Shown here in pieces: positions 34,737 through 44,900 of a stretch of 64,000 nt of DNA (its first letter is position 1; the number at the start of each line of letters is the position of its first letter). The notes beneath the pieces were generated by a model. The model saw only the letters and a program-made list of their open reading frames with translations. It did not search any database and was not told where the DNA came from. The stretch is from assembly GCA_900314925.1 (NCBI GenBank), contig OMXC01000015.1, positions 1-64,000 of the forward strand, given 5' to 3'. This stretch comes from an uncultured Bacteroidales bacterium (GTDB taxonomy: Bacteria > Bacteroidota > Bacteroidia > Bacteroidales > P3). Made by a program: the position numbers and the translations under genes.

Positions 34737-35033
34737 GACCTTTTGGGTTGAGAATTGTGCGTTCCACCTTCTGTGCGATGGACAGGGCTTGGTGGACAAG
34801 GGGAGGGACGGAGGGATAAGAGTTAAGAGTTAAGAGTGATAATGGGTCAAGGTTTAGGATGGGGACACCTTAATTTCGGCGGGGAGAGTGGTCTGATTGG
34901 CACAAAAGAGGCTCAGGAATGAGGGATTAGGGGTGAGTTTCGAGAGTGCGAAGGTGAGTGCTGAGGAGGGTGAAGGGTGCTGGAAGGAGGGGTGCAGAGG
35001 GTGTTTTATGGCCTTTTAGAGGAGGATTTGGAT

Positions 35034-35099
35034 TCATTCTGTCACGCTTCCGAGGGATGGCATCATGGGTGCATTGGGTTTGATGATGTCGTATTTCAT
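35034..35099 (-). CDS. 21-codon conserved peptide in copy B
   Basis: Encodes a peptide starting MKYDIIKPNAPMMPSLGSVT. Copy A has a matching frame (YDITKPKAPKIPTLGSVTK) with several silent-looking differences but no ATG. The conserved pattern YDI-KP-AP--P-LGSVT suggests it was once translated; its function is unknown. Confidence 0.35.
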   Translation of the reverse strand: MKYDIIKPNAPMMPSLGSVTE

Positions 35100-35148
35100 T
35101 GAATAATTGCTTTTTAGGTAAAAAGTGATTGTTAATTTATGTCTTTTC

Positions 35149-35295
35149 CGTTCCAGTTCCAGTTGTTCCAGTTGTTTTTTGAGGGGTATCAGTTCCCTTT
35201 ATTCTTATATATAATATTAATTATTAATTAGTTATATATTATAAGAAGGGGTTTTGGTACACCATTTTTTAATTGGAACAACTGGAACTGGAACG
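35149..35295. repeat. 25-nt inverted repeat of copy B (TCCAGTT words)
   Basis: Arms 35149-35173 and 35271-35295 pair at 24 of 25 positions with the single mismatch at the same place as in copy A (the T in AATTG). Each arm holds three (T)CCAGTT words in place of the ATCAGTT of copy A. The 97-nt spacer shares the core ATTAATTATTAATTAGTTATA. Confidence 0.9.
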
Positions 35296-35306
35296 CATGG
35301 TTTTGT

Positions 35307-35570
35307 TTAGATAGCTGATAATGATTTCATTCTACGAGGCTTATAGAGTTTGCGGTAGGATTTGAGGGAAGAGAGGATGGCAAGGTGTTCGTTGCGGAGC
35401 ATGCTCACTATGAGGATTTTGCCTAAGCGCTTAGGGAAATGGAACTGGAAGATGATACTGTCCTGGGTTTCCTTGACCTCGCCGTGAGGTGTGAGGAGGA
35501 AGTCAATTACTAATATTTTTATTTTGCCATATAAGAAAAAAAGCGTATCTTTGCAGATTAAAACATGCAT
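35307..35570 (-). CDS. Short hypothetical frame beside the restriction island, doubtful
   Basis: 87 residues (KILVIDFLLTPHGEVKETQD... KRLGKILIVSMLRNEHLAIL). It has protein-like composition but its start overlaps the promoter and start codon of the divergent plus-strand gene, so it is more likely the 3' remnant of a gene cut by arrival of the island than an intact gene. Confidence 0.3.
   Translation of the reverse strand: MHVLICKDTLFFLYGKIKILVIDFLLTPHGEVKETQDSIIFQFHFPKRLGKILIVSMLRNEHLAILSSLKSYRKLYKPRRMKSLSAI
35523..35553 (+). promoter_or_regulatory. Promoter of the restriction-modification operon
   Basis: TTTG at 35523-35526, a 19-nt spacer and TATCTTTG at 35546-35553: an exact consensus match just upstream of the first gene. 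Confidence 0.8.
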
Positions 35571-35888
35571 TTAAAGGATACTAAAAAAACTTGTAACGTT
35601 ACAAAGAATATGGGAATGGCGACATTGATAATCACAAGTGTATCATTGGTGGTGATGATACTGACGCTATATGCGACATATAGAATGCTTCGCTATATGA
35701 AAGATAGTGATATCATAAAGAGCAAAGAAAGCGAGAATAGAAGACGGGAGAAGATATTATCCCGTATAAAATGCAAGGAAGAACAACTGGAAAGACAGAA
35801 CTTATTGGCAAACCTTAGTGGAAGTGGCGCCCAAGCCAAAGTTGATGCACTAAAAGATGAAATCGACGAATTAAGGAGCCAACTATAA
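35565..35888 (+). CDS. Small single-pass membrane protein with coiled coil, first gene of the hsd operon
   Basis: 107 residues; a membrane helix (MATLIITSVSLVVMILTLYA, about residues 18-37) is followed by a charged coiled coil (SENRRREKILSRIKCKEEQL... DALKDEIDELRSQL). No named family recognised. The start may be the ATG at 35565 or a later one just before the helix. It lies 14 nt before hsdM and shares its promoter, which suggests an accessory to the restriction system or its membrane tether; this is inference. Confidence 0.7.
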   Translation: MHLKDTKKTCNVTKNMGMATLIITSVSLVVMILTLYATYRMLRYMKDSDIIKSKESENRRREKILSRIKCKEEQLERQNLLANLSGSGAQAKVDALKDEIDELRSQL

Positions 35889-35902
35889 TCACGTCGTAAA
35901 TT

Positions 35903-37408
35903 ATGCCCCAAAAGAAAAACACAGTAGAGGAAATCGGCAGCAGCAGGGAGCTTTACAACTTCCTGTATGAGGCTTGCAACATACTCCGTGGACCGGTGTC
36001 GCAGGATGCTTTCAAGGAATATATCACGCCGCTGCTCTATTTCAAGCGCATCAGCGATGTGTATGACGAGGAGTCGAAGGCGGCTCTGGAGCTGTCTGGT
36101 GGCGATGAGGAATTTGCTTTGCTTCCCGAGCAGCACCGCTTCGTCATTCCCGAAGGGTGCCATTGGGAGGATGTGCGTCAGCGCACGACAGACATCGGTA
36201 GCGCCATCATCGGCGCTATGCGTCAGATTGAGCTAGCTAACCCCATGACGCTGTATGGCGTGCTCAGCGTCTTCTCCACCGCCAACTGGAGCAACAAGAA
36301 CGTCTTCAGCGACGAGAAGCTGCGCGACCTCATCGAGCATATGAGCAAGCGCCGCTTGGGCAACAACGACTACGCCGCCGACCTGATGGGCGACGCCTAC
36401 GAGATGCTGCTGAAGAAGTTCGCCGACCTCTCGAAAGCCAAAGCAGGCGAGTTCTACACCCCGCGTCCCGTGGTGCGGCTGCTGGTGCGCATCCTCGACC
36501 CCCAACCGGGCGAAACCGTCTATGACCCCGCCTGCGGATCGGGCGGTATGCTGATAGAGGCCGTCCACCACATGAAGAACGACGCACAATGCTGCGGCGC
36601 CATCTTCGGACAGGAGAAGAACGTCACCAACGCCGCTGTTGCCAAGATGAACCTCTTCCTGCACGGCGCCAACGATTTCAACATCATGTGTGGCGACACC
36701 CTGCGCGACCCCAAGATATTGCAGAACGAACACATCGCCCATTTCGACTGTGTGATAGCCAATCCACCATTCTCGTTGGAGAACTGGGGTGCCGAAGCCT
36801 GGAAGACCGACCGCTTCGGGCGCAACCTGTGGGGCACCCCGTCGGACAAGAACGGCGACTACGCTTGGCTTCAGCATATGGTGAGCAGTATGCGCAGCCT
36901 CACGGGCCGTATGGCCGTTGTGCTACCGCAGGGAGTGCTGTTCCGCGGCAACGAAGAGGGCCGTATGCGCGAAAGCCTGGTGAAGAGCGACTGCCTGGAG
37001 GCCGTCGTCACCCTCGGCGACAAACTCTTCTACGGCACAGGCCTCTCGCCCTGCTTTCTCGTGATACGCAGCCAGAAACCCGAAGCCCACAAAGGCAAGG
37101 TGCTGATGATTGACGGCACCAAGATCCTCACCCAGCAGCGCGCGCAGAACATCCTCAGCGACGCCGATGTGGACGAACTCTACCGCCTCTACAGCGCCTA
37201 CGGCGACGAGGAGGACAAGAGCATCGTCGTCACCCTCGACCAGATTGCCGAGAAAGGTTACGACCTCTCGCCCAACAAATATGTGAACTACCACAAGGAA
37301 ACGGTGCGTCCCTATGCCGAAGTGCTGGCTGAGTTCAAGGCCGCCTATCGGCAGATGGTCGCTGCCGAGGAGAACCTCCGTACCATCCTAAACCGTGAAG
37401 CCGTATGA
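35903..37408 (+). CDS. hsdM: Type I restriction-modification DNA methyltransferase subunit (first HsdM)
   Basis: 501-residue N6-adenine methyltransferase. HsdM N-terminal helical domain (residues 10-150), SAM-binding motif DPACGSGGM (208-216) and catalytic NPPF (287-290) are intact. GC-rich like the chromosome. It has no HsdS partner of its own; instead a second methyltransferase gene overlaps its end by 4 nt (ATGA). It may pair with the second HsdM or share its HsdS. Confidence 0.95.
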   Translation: MPQKKNTVEEIGSSRELYNFLYEACNILRGPVSQDAFKEYITPLLYFKRISDVYDEESKAALELSGGDEEFALLPEQHRFVIPEGCHWEDVRQRTTDIGSAIIGAMRQIELANPMTLYGVLSVFSTANWSNKNVFSDEKLRDLIEHMSKRRLGNNDYAADLMGDAYEMLLKKFADLSKAKAGEFYTPRPVVRLLVRILDPQPGETVYDPACGSGGMLIEAVHHMKNDAQCCGAIFGQEKNVTNAAVAKMNLFLHGANDFNIMCGDTLRDPKILQNEHIAHFDCVIANPPFSLENWGAEAWKTDRFGRNLWGTPSDKNGDYAWLQHMVSSMRSLTGRMAVVLPQGVLFRGNEEGRMRESLVKSDCLEAVVTLGDKLFYGTGLSPCFLVIRSQKPEAHKGKVLMIDGTKILTQQRAQNILSDADVDELYRLYSAYGDEEDKSIVVTLDQIAEKGYDLSPNKYVNYHKETVRPYAEVLAEFKAAYRQMVAAEENLRTILNREAV

Positions 37409-40092
37409 CGAAACAGATCACTCTCGACGAACTGGAAAGCTATCTCTGGCAAGCGGCTGTCGACCTGCGCGGCCAGATAGATGCGGCTGCCTACAAAGAC
37501 TATATCTTCCCGCTGGTCTTCTTCAAGCGCATCTGCGATGTGCGCGACGAGGAGTATGCCGGCTACGAGAAAGAAGGTGGCAAAGAATATGCCGATATGA
37601 TGATACAGGAGTCGGCCATCCAGATACCCGCCGACGCCCATTGGCAGGTGGTCTTCAACAAGACCGAGAATATCGGTCAGGCTTTGGTGGATGCCTTCCT
37701 CAGCATCGAGCAGGCCAATCCCGGCAAGAAAATCGACGACCGCGTGGTGGGTGGTTTGGACGGCATCTTTGGCGACAAAGCCATCTGGACGAACAAGAAC
37801 AAGATGCCCGATGCCGTCATCCGCAACCTGCTAAACAGCTTCAACAAGCTCACGCTGAGTTTGGCCGCCTGTCCTGCCGACGAGATGGGCACGGGATATG
37901 AATACCTCATCGGCAAGTTTGCCGACGATGCCGGCCACACGGCGCAGGAATTCTACACCAACCGCACGGTGGTGGAGCTGATGGCCGAGATACTGCAGCT
38001 GAAGCCCCACGAGAGCATCTACGACCCCACCTGCGGCAGCGGCGGTATGTTGATCAAAAGCCTAACCCACTTGAAGGACAAAGGCGAGGAATGGCGCGAT
38101 GTGAAAGTCTTTGGCCAGGAGATCAATGCCGGCACCGCCGCCATTGCCCGTATGAACCTGTATCTGCATGGCATACATGATTTCTCTATTGTGAATGACG
38201 ATACCCTTGAACGTCCGGCATTCACCAATGGAGGCCGGGTGCAACAGTTCGATGTAGTGCTGGCCAATCCGCCATATAGCATCAAAACTTGGAACAGAGA
38301 GATGTTTGCTCATGATAAGTATGGAAGAAACTTCTTAGGTGTTCCACCACAGGCGAGAGCTGACTATGCTTTTATCCAACATATTCTTGCTTCGATGGAT
38401 GAAAAAAATGGTCGTTGTGCTGTTCTCCTTCCTCATGGAGTGCTTAATAGGGATGAAGAGGTAGAAATGCGAAAAAGACATATAGAGTCCGATAATATTG
38501 ATGCAATTATTGGTTTAGGACGTAATTTGTTCTTTAATTCAGGCTTAGAATCCTTCATCCTCTTATGTAGTAACAGGAAACCTAAAGAAAGAAAGGGTAA
38601 AATATTATTTATCGAAGCAGAGAATTATACCCATAAGGAAGGAAAACAAGCCTATCTATGGCCAGAAGATATTGCCAAGATAGTTCATGCATATAACAAT
38701 CTTGATGATGAAGAAGGCTTCTCAAAATGGGTTAGAATTGAAGATGTTGAAGATGGTAACTTGAACATTAAGAGTTATGTAAAATCTGTATCAAACAAAG
38801 AAAAATCTTCTTTTAAAGCAGATGTTACGGAATACGTAGATCAACAACATTTGCTTGCAGACGCATTGAAAGATTTTGAACTTTTGGATTCTGAGATTTT
38901 CAAAATAGACATAAATCCAAACACCTCTTATAATAAAACAAATTGGAAACGGGTGAAACTTGGCGATGTGGCTTATGAGTATTCTTCAAGAGTTGATAAT
39001 CCTTCTGAATCGCAATACGACTACTACATAGGTTCTGATTGCATTGGTCAATATGATTTTAGAATAAACAAGAAAAGCCCAGCAGGTTTAGTTACTTCGG
39101 CACAAAAAGAGTTTAAAAGTGGAGATTATCTTTTGGTAAGAAGGAGTCTCTATGGTAGCGATTTTCGTGAAAGGGCGCCTCGTGCAGACTTCGACGGCTG
39201 CTGCTCTGCTGATATTCTTACAATTAGAGAAAATCCTGAATATATAAGTGATGGCTATTTAATCAATGTTCTTTATAGTAAAGAATTGTGGGATTTTATT
39301 GTTGCAAATTCAGCTGGAGGTTTAACACGTCGTATTAAGTGGAAGCAGATTGCTGACTTTGAATTTGACCTTCCATCCCTTGCAGAGCAAAAAGTTTTGG
39401 CAGAGAAGCTTTGGGCAGCATACGAAGTGAAGCTGTCATATCTGAAAATGATTGAGGCTACACAAGAGATGGTTAAATCGCAATTTATCGAGATGTTTGG
39501 AGATATATCTATAAACTCCAAAGCCTGGCCTGTTGAGAAATTAGCAAATGTAGCAAACATCAAAATTGGTCCCTTTGGTTCCTTGATACATCAACGTGAT
39601 TATCAGGAGGGTGGCCATTGCTTAATAAATCCCTCGCAGATTATAAATAACAAGATAGTTCCAGATAGCAAAGTTGCTGTTACAGAATACAAATACCAAG
39701 AATTGTTGTCTTATACAGTTTCGATTGGAGATATAATTCTTGGTAGAAGAGGCGAAATGGGTAGAGCAGGTATTATAGAGGAGGAAGGAATGCTATGCGG
39801 CACTGGAAGTATGGTAATAAAGCCAAAAGACAAGGGTGATTCTCTATTTCTGCATCTTTTTATAACTTCTCCACACAGCAAGGAATGGCTTGAAAACAAT
39901 TCGGTTGGCACAACTATGACGAACCTTAACACTCAGATTGTCGCGAATATGGAAATACCAATCCTCCCTGCTAATCTAAAGCAGCAGTTTGTCGCCATCA
40001 CTAATCAGGCCGATAAATCAGTATTTGAATTGCGTAAATCGATAGACGCAATAGATAAAGTCATCAAGTCACTCATCAACGAAAACCTGTAA
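37405..40092 (+). CDS. HsdM-HsdS fusion: type I methyltransferase joined to specificity subunit
   Basis: 895 residues. Residues 1-480 are a second, distinct HsdM (DPTCGSGGM at 207-215, NPPY at 288-291, intact). From about 510 the chain continues as HsdS with two target-recognition domains (TRD1 from WKRVKLGDVAYEYSS, about 514-680; TRD2 from WPVEKLANVANIKIGPFGS, about 708-870), each followed by a helical spacer (LAEQKVLAEKLWAAYEVKL and LKQQFVAITNQADKS). The first 880 nt are GC-rich; from about 38285, inside the methyltransferase domain, the DNA becomes AT-rich to the end, a sign of recombination that brought in a new specificity. Confidence 0.93.
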   Translation: MTKQITLDELESYLWQAAVDLRGQIDAAAYKDYIFPLVFFKRICDVRDEEYAGYEKEGGKEYADMMIQESAIQIPADAHWQVVFNKTENIGQALVDAFLSIEQANPGKKIDDRVVGGLDGIFGDKAIWTNKNKMPDAVIRNLLNSFNKLTLSLAACPADEMGTGYEYLIGKFADDAGHTAQEFYTNRTVVELMAEILQLKPHESIYDPTCGSGGMLIKSLTHLKDKGEEWRDVKVFGQEINAGTAAIARMNLYLHGIHDFSIVNDDTLERPAFTNGGRVQQFDVVLANPPYSIKTWNREMFAHDKYGRNFLGVPPQARADYAFIQHILASMDEKNGRCAVLLPHGVLNRDEEVEMRKRHIESDNIDAIIGLGRNLFFNSGLESFILLCSNRKPKERKGKILFIEAENYTHKEGKQAYLWPEDIAKIVHAYNNLDDEEGFSKWVRIEDVEDGNLNIKSYVKSVSNKEKSSFKADVTEYVDQQHLLADALKDFELLDSEIFKIDINPNTSYNKTNWKRVKLGDVAYEYSSRVDNPSESQYDYYIGSDCIGQYDFRINKKSPAGLVTSAQKEFKSGDYLLVRRSLYGSDFRERAPRADFDGCCSADILTIRENPEYISDGYLINVLYSKELWDFIVANSAGGLTRRIKWKQIADFEFDLPSLAEQKVLAEKLWAAYEVKLSYLKMIEATQEMVKSQFIEMFGDISINSKAWPVEKLANVANIKIGPFGSLIHQRDYQEGGHCLINPSQIINNKIVPDSKVAVTEYKYQELLSYTVSIGDIILGRRGEMGRAGIIEEEGMLCGTGSMVIKPKDKGDSLFLHLFITSPHSKEWLENNSVGTTMTNLNTQIVANMEIPILPANLKQQFVAITNQADKSVFELRKSIDAIDKVIKSLINENL

Positions 40093-40096
40093 AGAT

Positions 40097-41779
40097 ATGG
40101 AAAGTTATCACGACATATTAAAACATCTGCTTGCTCATTCGGAAAACGAAGTGGTCGAGTTTAAGTCCGCACGAAATAGTTATGATATAGATGATCTGGG
40201 GAAATATTTCTCGGCATTGAGCAATGAGGCGAATCTTCGTGAGCACGAATATGCATGGATTGTTTTCGGTATAGACAATAAAACTCACGAAATAACAGGT
40301 ACACACTTCAAAGATGGCGAGGATGCACTCAACAGGTTGAAACAAGATATGTCGCAACATACAACCGACAATCTTATATTTCGCGAGATTACTCCTATCA
40401 TTCTCGATAGTAAGCGAGTGTTGATGTTCAAAATACCTGCCACACCTCGCAATATCGTAATGCATTGGAAGGGGATAGCATGGTCCCGAGACGGAGAAAG
40501 CCTGAAACCACTGAACCAAACAAAACGCGATGAGATTCGGAATCAGTCGCCAATACCAGATTGGACAGCACAACTTGTGCCTCACGCCACCATTGCAGAC
40601 CTTGACGAGTTGGCTCTTGCAACAGCCAGAGTAATGTATAAGAAGGTGCATGGATCAAATATCTCGGGAGAGGAAGTGGATGGTTGGAATATGGAAGAAT
40701 TTCTGAGCAACAGCAATATGATGCGTGATGGACAGCTTACGCGAGCTGCGATATTACTTCTTGGTAAACCATTGTCGTTGAATAAAATCCACCCAGCCGT
40801 AGCACAAATCACATGGACACTGCAAGATGAAGAAGAGATAGTGGAGGATTATGAGCACTTCTCAATACCTTTTTTGTTGACGGTAGATAAAGTATTGGCA
40901 AAGATTCGTAACAGAACTATGCGAGAGTTGCCCGGAGGGACACTGTTTCCAGATACTATGAAGCAGTATGATGACTACACAATACGAGAGGCTTTGCATA
41001 ATGCCATAGCACATCAGGACTATACATTACAGCAACGAATTGTATTTGTGGAAAGTCCAAGCTGGTTGTATTATGGCAATGGCGGTACTTTTATACCCGG
41101 TACGATAGAAAATGCTCTCGAGCACAAAGGTCCACAACTGCATTATCGCAACGAGTGTCTATGCAAAGGCATGGTGCATTTCAATATGATTGACACCGTG
41201 GGACGTGGAATTAAGAAGATATACACAGAGCAGCGAAACCGATTTTTCCCGATGCCAGACTATGACATAGATAACGAGAACAAGACGGTCGGTGTAACCA
41301 TATACGGCAAGATGCTTGATGAGAAATATTCGGAACTGCTGAAGAGCGGTAACCAACTCACATTGAAGGAATGCATCTGGCTTGATGCCGTTCAAAAACA
41401 CCGTCCCATCACAAAAGACGCAATAGAACACTTGAAGAGTCGAAAATTAATAGAAGGACGAGGGGCAAACGTAACAATTTCATTAGGTGTGGCAAGACTC
41501 ACTCACCAAGTTGCCCAATACACAAAAAATAAAGGTTTGGCATACGATGCGTTGAAAAAGTTGATTTTGCAATTGGCCCATAATGCTGGAGAAGGTGGCT
41601 TTAAACGCTCAGAGGCATTTGAGGCTTTGGAAAATAGTTTGCCACAGAACAAATCCCACAATGCAAAACTTGTTTATTTGGGACGAGTGCTTGTTAAGAT
41701 GAGTGAAGAAGGTTTATTAATACCGAACGGAAGAAAATGGAATATTACAGCTGAGGGATCAAAGGATTTTCGGTTATAA
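40097..41779 (+). CDS. AlbA_2/Schlafen-type ATP-binding protein with C-terminal winged helix
   Basis: 560 residues. The N-terminal AlbA_2 domain starts with SENEVVEFKSARNSYDIDDL; a GHKL-like ATPase core is seen around residues 285-400 (YTIREALHNAIAHQDYT, GTIENALEHKG, VGRGIKKIYTEQ); the C-terminal 130 residues look like winged helices. Such proteins are frequent between hsdS and hsdR genes and are thought to regulate or assist the system; the activity here is unproven. It starts 4 nt after the fusion gene, in the same AT-rich block. Confidence 0.85.
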   Translation: MESYHDILKHLLAHSENEVVEFKSARNSYDIDDLGKYFSALSNEANLREHEYAWIVFGIDNKTHEITGTHFKDGEDALNRLKQDMSQHTTDNLIFREITPIILDSKRVLMFKIPATPRNIVMHWKGIAWSRDGESLKPLNQTKRDEIRNQSPIPDWTAQLVPHATIADLDELALATARVMYKKVHGSNISGEEVDGWNMEEFLSNSNMMRDGQLTRAAILLLGKPLSLNKIHPAVAQITWTLQDEEEIVEDYEHFSIPFLLTVDKVLAKIRNRTMRELPGGTLFPDTMKQYDDYTIREALHNAIAHQDYTLQQRIVFVESPSWLYYGNGGTFIPGTIENALEHKGPQLHYRNECLCKGMVHFNMIDTVGRGIKKIYTEQRNRFFPMPDYDIDNENKTVGVTIYGKMLDEKYSELLKSGNQLTLKECIWLDAVQKHRPITKDAIEHLKSRKLIEGRGANVTISLGVARLTHQVAQYTKNKGLAYDALKKLILQLAHNAGEGGFKRSEAFEALENSLPQNKSHNAKLVYLGRVLVKMSEEGLLIPNGRKWNITAEGSKDFRL

Positions 41780-41901
41780 TTCGTTTATAAACCAAGTATC
41801 AAATCGAGTATAATAAAACCCAGTAAATTTACAAGGTATTAATATACAGATATTAGCAACACTAATCACTATCAAATTCGTTTATAAATTCGTTTATAAA
41901 T
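41778..41901. repeat. Three copies of AATTCGTTTATAAA before hsdR
   Basis: Copies start at 41778, 41875 and 41888; the first overlaps the stop of the AlbA_2 gene and the last two are in tandem. They border the AT-rich to GC-rich transition between the AlbA_2 gene and hsdR. Confidence 0.85.
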
Positions 41902-41922
41902 TAAAAATAAGGAAAGGCCACT

Positions 41923-44900
41923 ATGGCATACTTCAACGAAGACAACGTAACTGAGCAGATGTGCATAGGCATAGCGCAGAAAGCGGGCTACACCTATTGC
42001 GAGGCCGACACCTTGCGCGAGGATAAGTCTACGGTCATCGTGGACAAGCTGCTGCTGGAGGCCCTGAAGAGAATCAACAAGATCAGCGACGAGGAGGCAC
42101 AGATAGTGGTGCAGAAGGTGAAAGCCCGCATCGCCGGCGGCATGGGCGGCGACATCATAACAGCCAACCAGAACCTGCGCAAGCTCTTCTTCGACGAGAA
42201 CAGTTTTCCTTTTGGCAAGAAGGGCGAATATGTGACGATAAACTTCTTCGACACCAATCCCAAGACGCACAAGCAGAACAACAGCTATGTGGTGACCAAC
42301 CAATGGGAATACCCCAAGAGCTCGTATGCCGGAGGAAAGAGGCTCGATGTGGTGCTGCTCATCAACGGCATCCCGATGGTGATTGTGGAGGCCAAGACGG
42401 CCGTCAACGCCAGCGTCACCTGGGCCGACGGAGCAAAAGACATAGTCGACTACCAGAAGTCGTTGCCCGAGATGTTCGTGCCCAATATCCTCAGCATAGC
42501 CACCGAGGGCAAGGAGCTCTACTACGGCAGCATCGGCGCCCCGCTGACGAAATGGGGTCCTTGGTTCGCCAACGAGCAACGCGAACACGGCGACCTGAAG
42601 AGTGTGCAGAAGAACCTCGCCAGCTTGATAGACCCCCTGCGGCTGCTGGACATCTACCGCTTCTTCTCGGTTTTCACCACCGACAAGAAGTCGTCGAGGA
42701 AAATCAAGGTGGTGTGCCGCTATCAGCAATACTACGGTGGAATGGCCATCGTGAACCGCGTGATGGCCCGCACCAAGACGGGTATAGGCCCCAAGAAAGG
42801 TCTCATATGGCACTTCCAGGGGTCGGGCAAATCGTGGCTGATGGTGTTCGCCTCGCAGATGCTGATGAAGAAACAGGAGCTGAACGCCCCCACGGTGGTC
42901 ATCGTCGACGACCGTCGCGACCTGCGGGCACAGATTACGGGCGACTTCACCCGCGCCGAGATACCCAACCTCGACTTCGCCTACACCAAAGAAGAGCTGA
43001 AGACCTTCTTCCAGCAAGACCAGCGCAAGATTCTCATCACCACCATCTTCCTCTTTGGCGACGTGAGAGAAGCGCTGAACATGCGCGAGAACATCATCCT
43101 ACTGGTCGACGAAGCCCATCGTACACAGGAGGGCGACCTGGGCGAATGTATGCGCGTGGCACTCCCCAACGCCTTCTTCTTCGGATTGACGGGCACGCCC
43201 ATCAACAAGCGCGACCACAATACCTTCAACTGCTTCGGTGCCGAAGAGGATCATGGCGGATACATGTCGAAATACACCTTCCAAGACTCCATCGACGATG
43301 GCGCCACCTTGGAGCTGAACTTCCGCGAAGTCCCCGTGGAGATGCACCTCGACGATGCCAACCTGCAGGCCTCCTTCGACGAGATGGCTCGCGAGAACAA
43401 CCTCACCGACGAGGAGAAAGACCAACTCACCAAAGGTACTAAGGTAGAAGCTTTCTTCACCGCCCCGAAACGCATACACGAGGTGTGTATGCACATCGTG
43501 GAGCACTACCGCAAATACATCCGTCCCACCGGCTTGAAATGCCAGGTGGTGGTGTACAACCGCGCCTGCTGTGTAGCCTACAAGAAAGAACTCGACACGT
43601 TGCTAAAGGACAGCGGCGACGAGACAGCCATCGTGATGCACACCAGCGGCGACAAGAGCAACGAGTATGCCGAATACAAACTTTCCGAATTCGAGCAGGA
43701 AAGACTGCTGGACAAATTCCGCGACCCTCTGTCGCCGTTGAAGTTTGTCATCGTCACCAGCAAACTGCTGACGGGATTCGATGCTCCCATCCTGCAATGC
43801 ATGTACCTCGACAAGCCGATGAAGGACCACACGCTGCTGCAAGCCGTATGCCGCACCAACCGCGTATACGAGGCCAAGAAGAAATGCGGAATGATAGTGG
43901 ATTATGTGGGTGTGTTCGACAACTATGCAAAGGCGCTGAACTTCGACGAAGAGTCGGTAAAGACCGTCATTACCAACATCAACGAAGTGAAAGACAAGAT
44001 TCCCGGATGGCTACAAGACTGTCTGGATTTCTTCCCCGGAGTGGACAGAAGCATTGGAGGCTTCCAAGGGCTGGAGGATGCGCAAGAAAAACTGCGTGAC
44101 GAAAACGTGAAGACACAGTTCGGCGCCAACTTCCAGCGGCTGCATAAAGCGTGGGAGGTGGTGTCGCCCGACAACGACATCTTGCAATACAAGAACGACT
44201 ACATCTGGCTGAGTCAGGTGTACGAGAGCGTGCGTCCCGTGAACCCGTCAGGCAGCCTGATATGGACCATTCTCGGTCCAAAGACCATAGAGCTGATACA
44301 CGAGAACGTGACCTCTATCGACATCGGAGAGAGCATCGAAGACCTTGTGGTGGACAGCAAGATTTTGGACGAGTGCATCAAGGACAACAACAAGCGCAAC
44401 CGCACCATCATCGAGATTCAGAAGATGCTGAAGCTGCGATTGGGCAACCCTAAGCACAACAACTCAAAAGAATTCAAGCGACTGACGGAGAAACTTAAAG
44501 AACTGCAAGAGCGCTTGCGACAGCAACAGATAGACAGCATTCAGTTCCTGAAAGACCTGCTGGCGTTGGCCAAAGAGACTCTGGAAGTGGAACAGAAGTT
44601 GGAACAGCCGCAGGATCGCCGCCAACAAGCTCGCGCCGCGCTGACGGAACTTTTCGAGAGCATCAAGACCCCGCAGACCCCCATCGTGGTGGAGAATGTG
44701 GTCAACGACATCGACTCCAATGTGGTGGATATCGTGCGACGCTTCAACAATGCCTTCAAGACCGTCTCCGGGCAGCAGGAGGTACGCAAGATGCTGCGCA
44801 CAATACTCTGGCTGAAATACAAAATCAAAGACAGCGATGTGTTTGAGAAGGCGTACAAATATGTGGAGATGTACTATTACCCAGGCGGCAACGGCCCAAC

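Larger units (their letters stand above)
34931..35340 (-). repeat. Palindromic element, copy B
   Basis: Second copy, same order: conserved 100 nt, short minus-strand frame, palindrome, then CTACGAGGCTT. The palindrome words differ from copy A. Confidence 0.75.
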
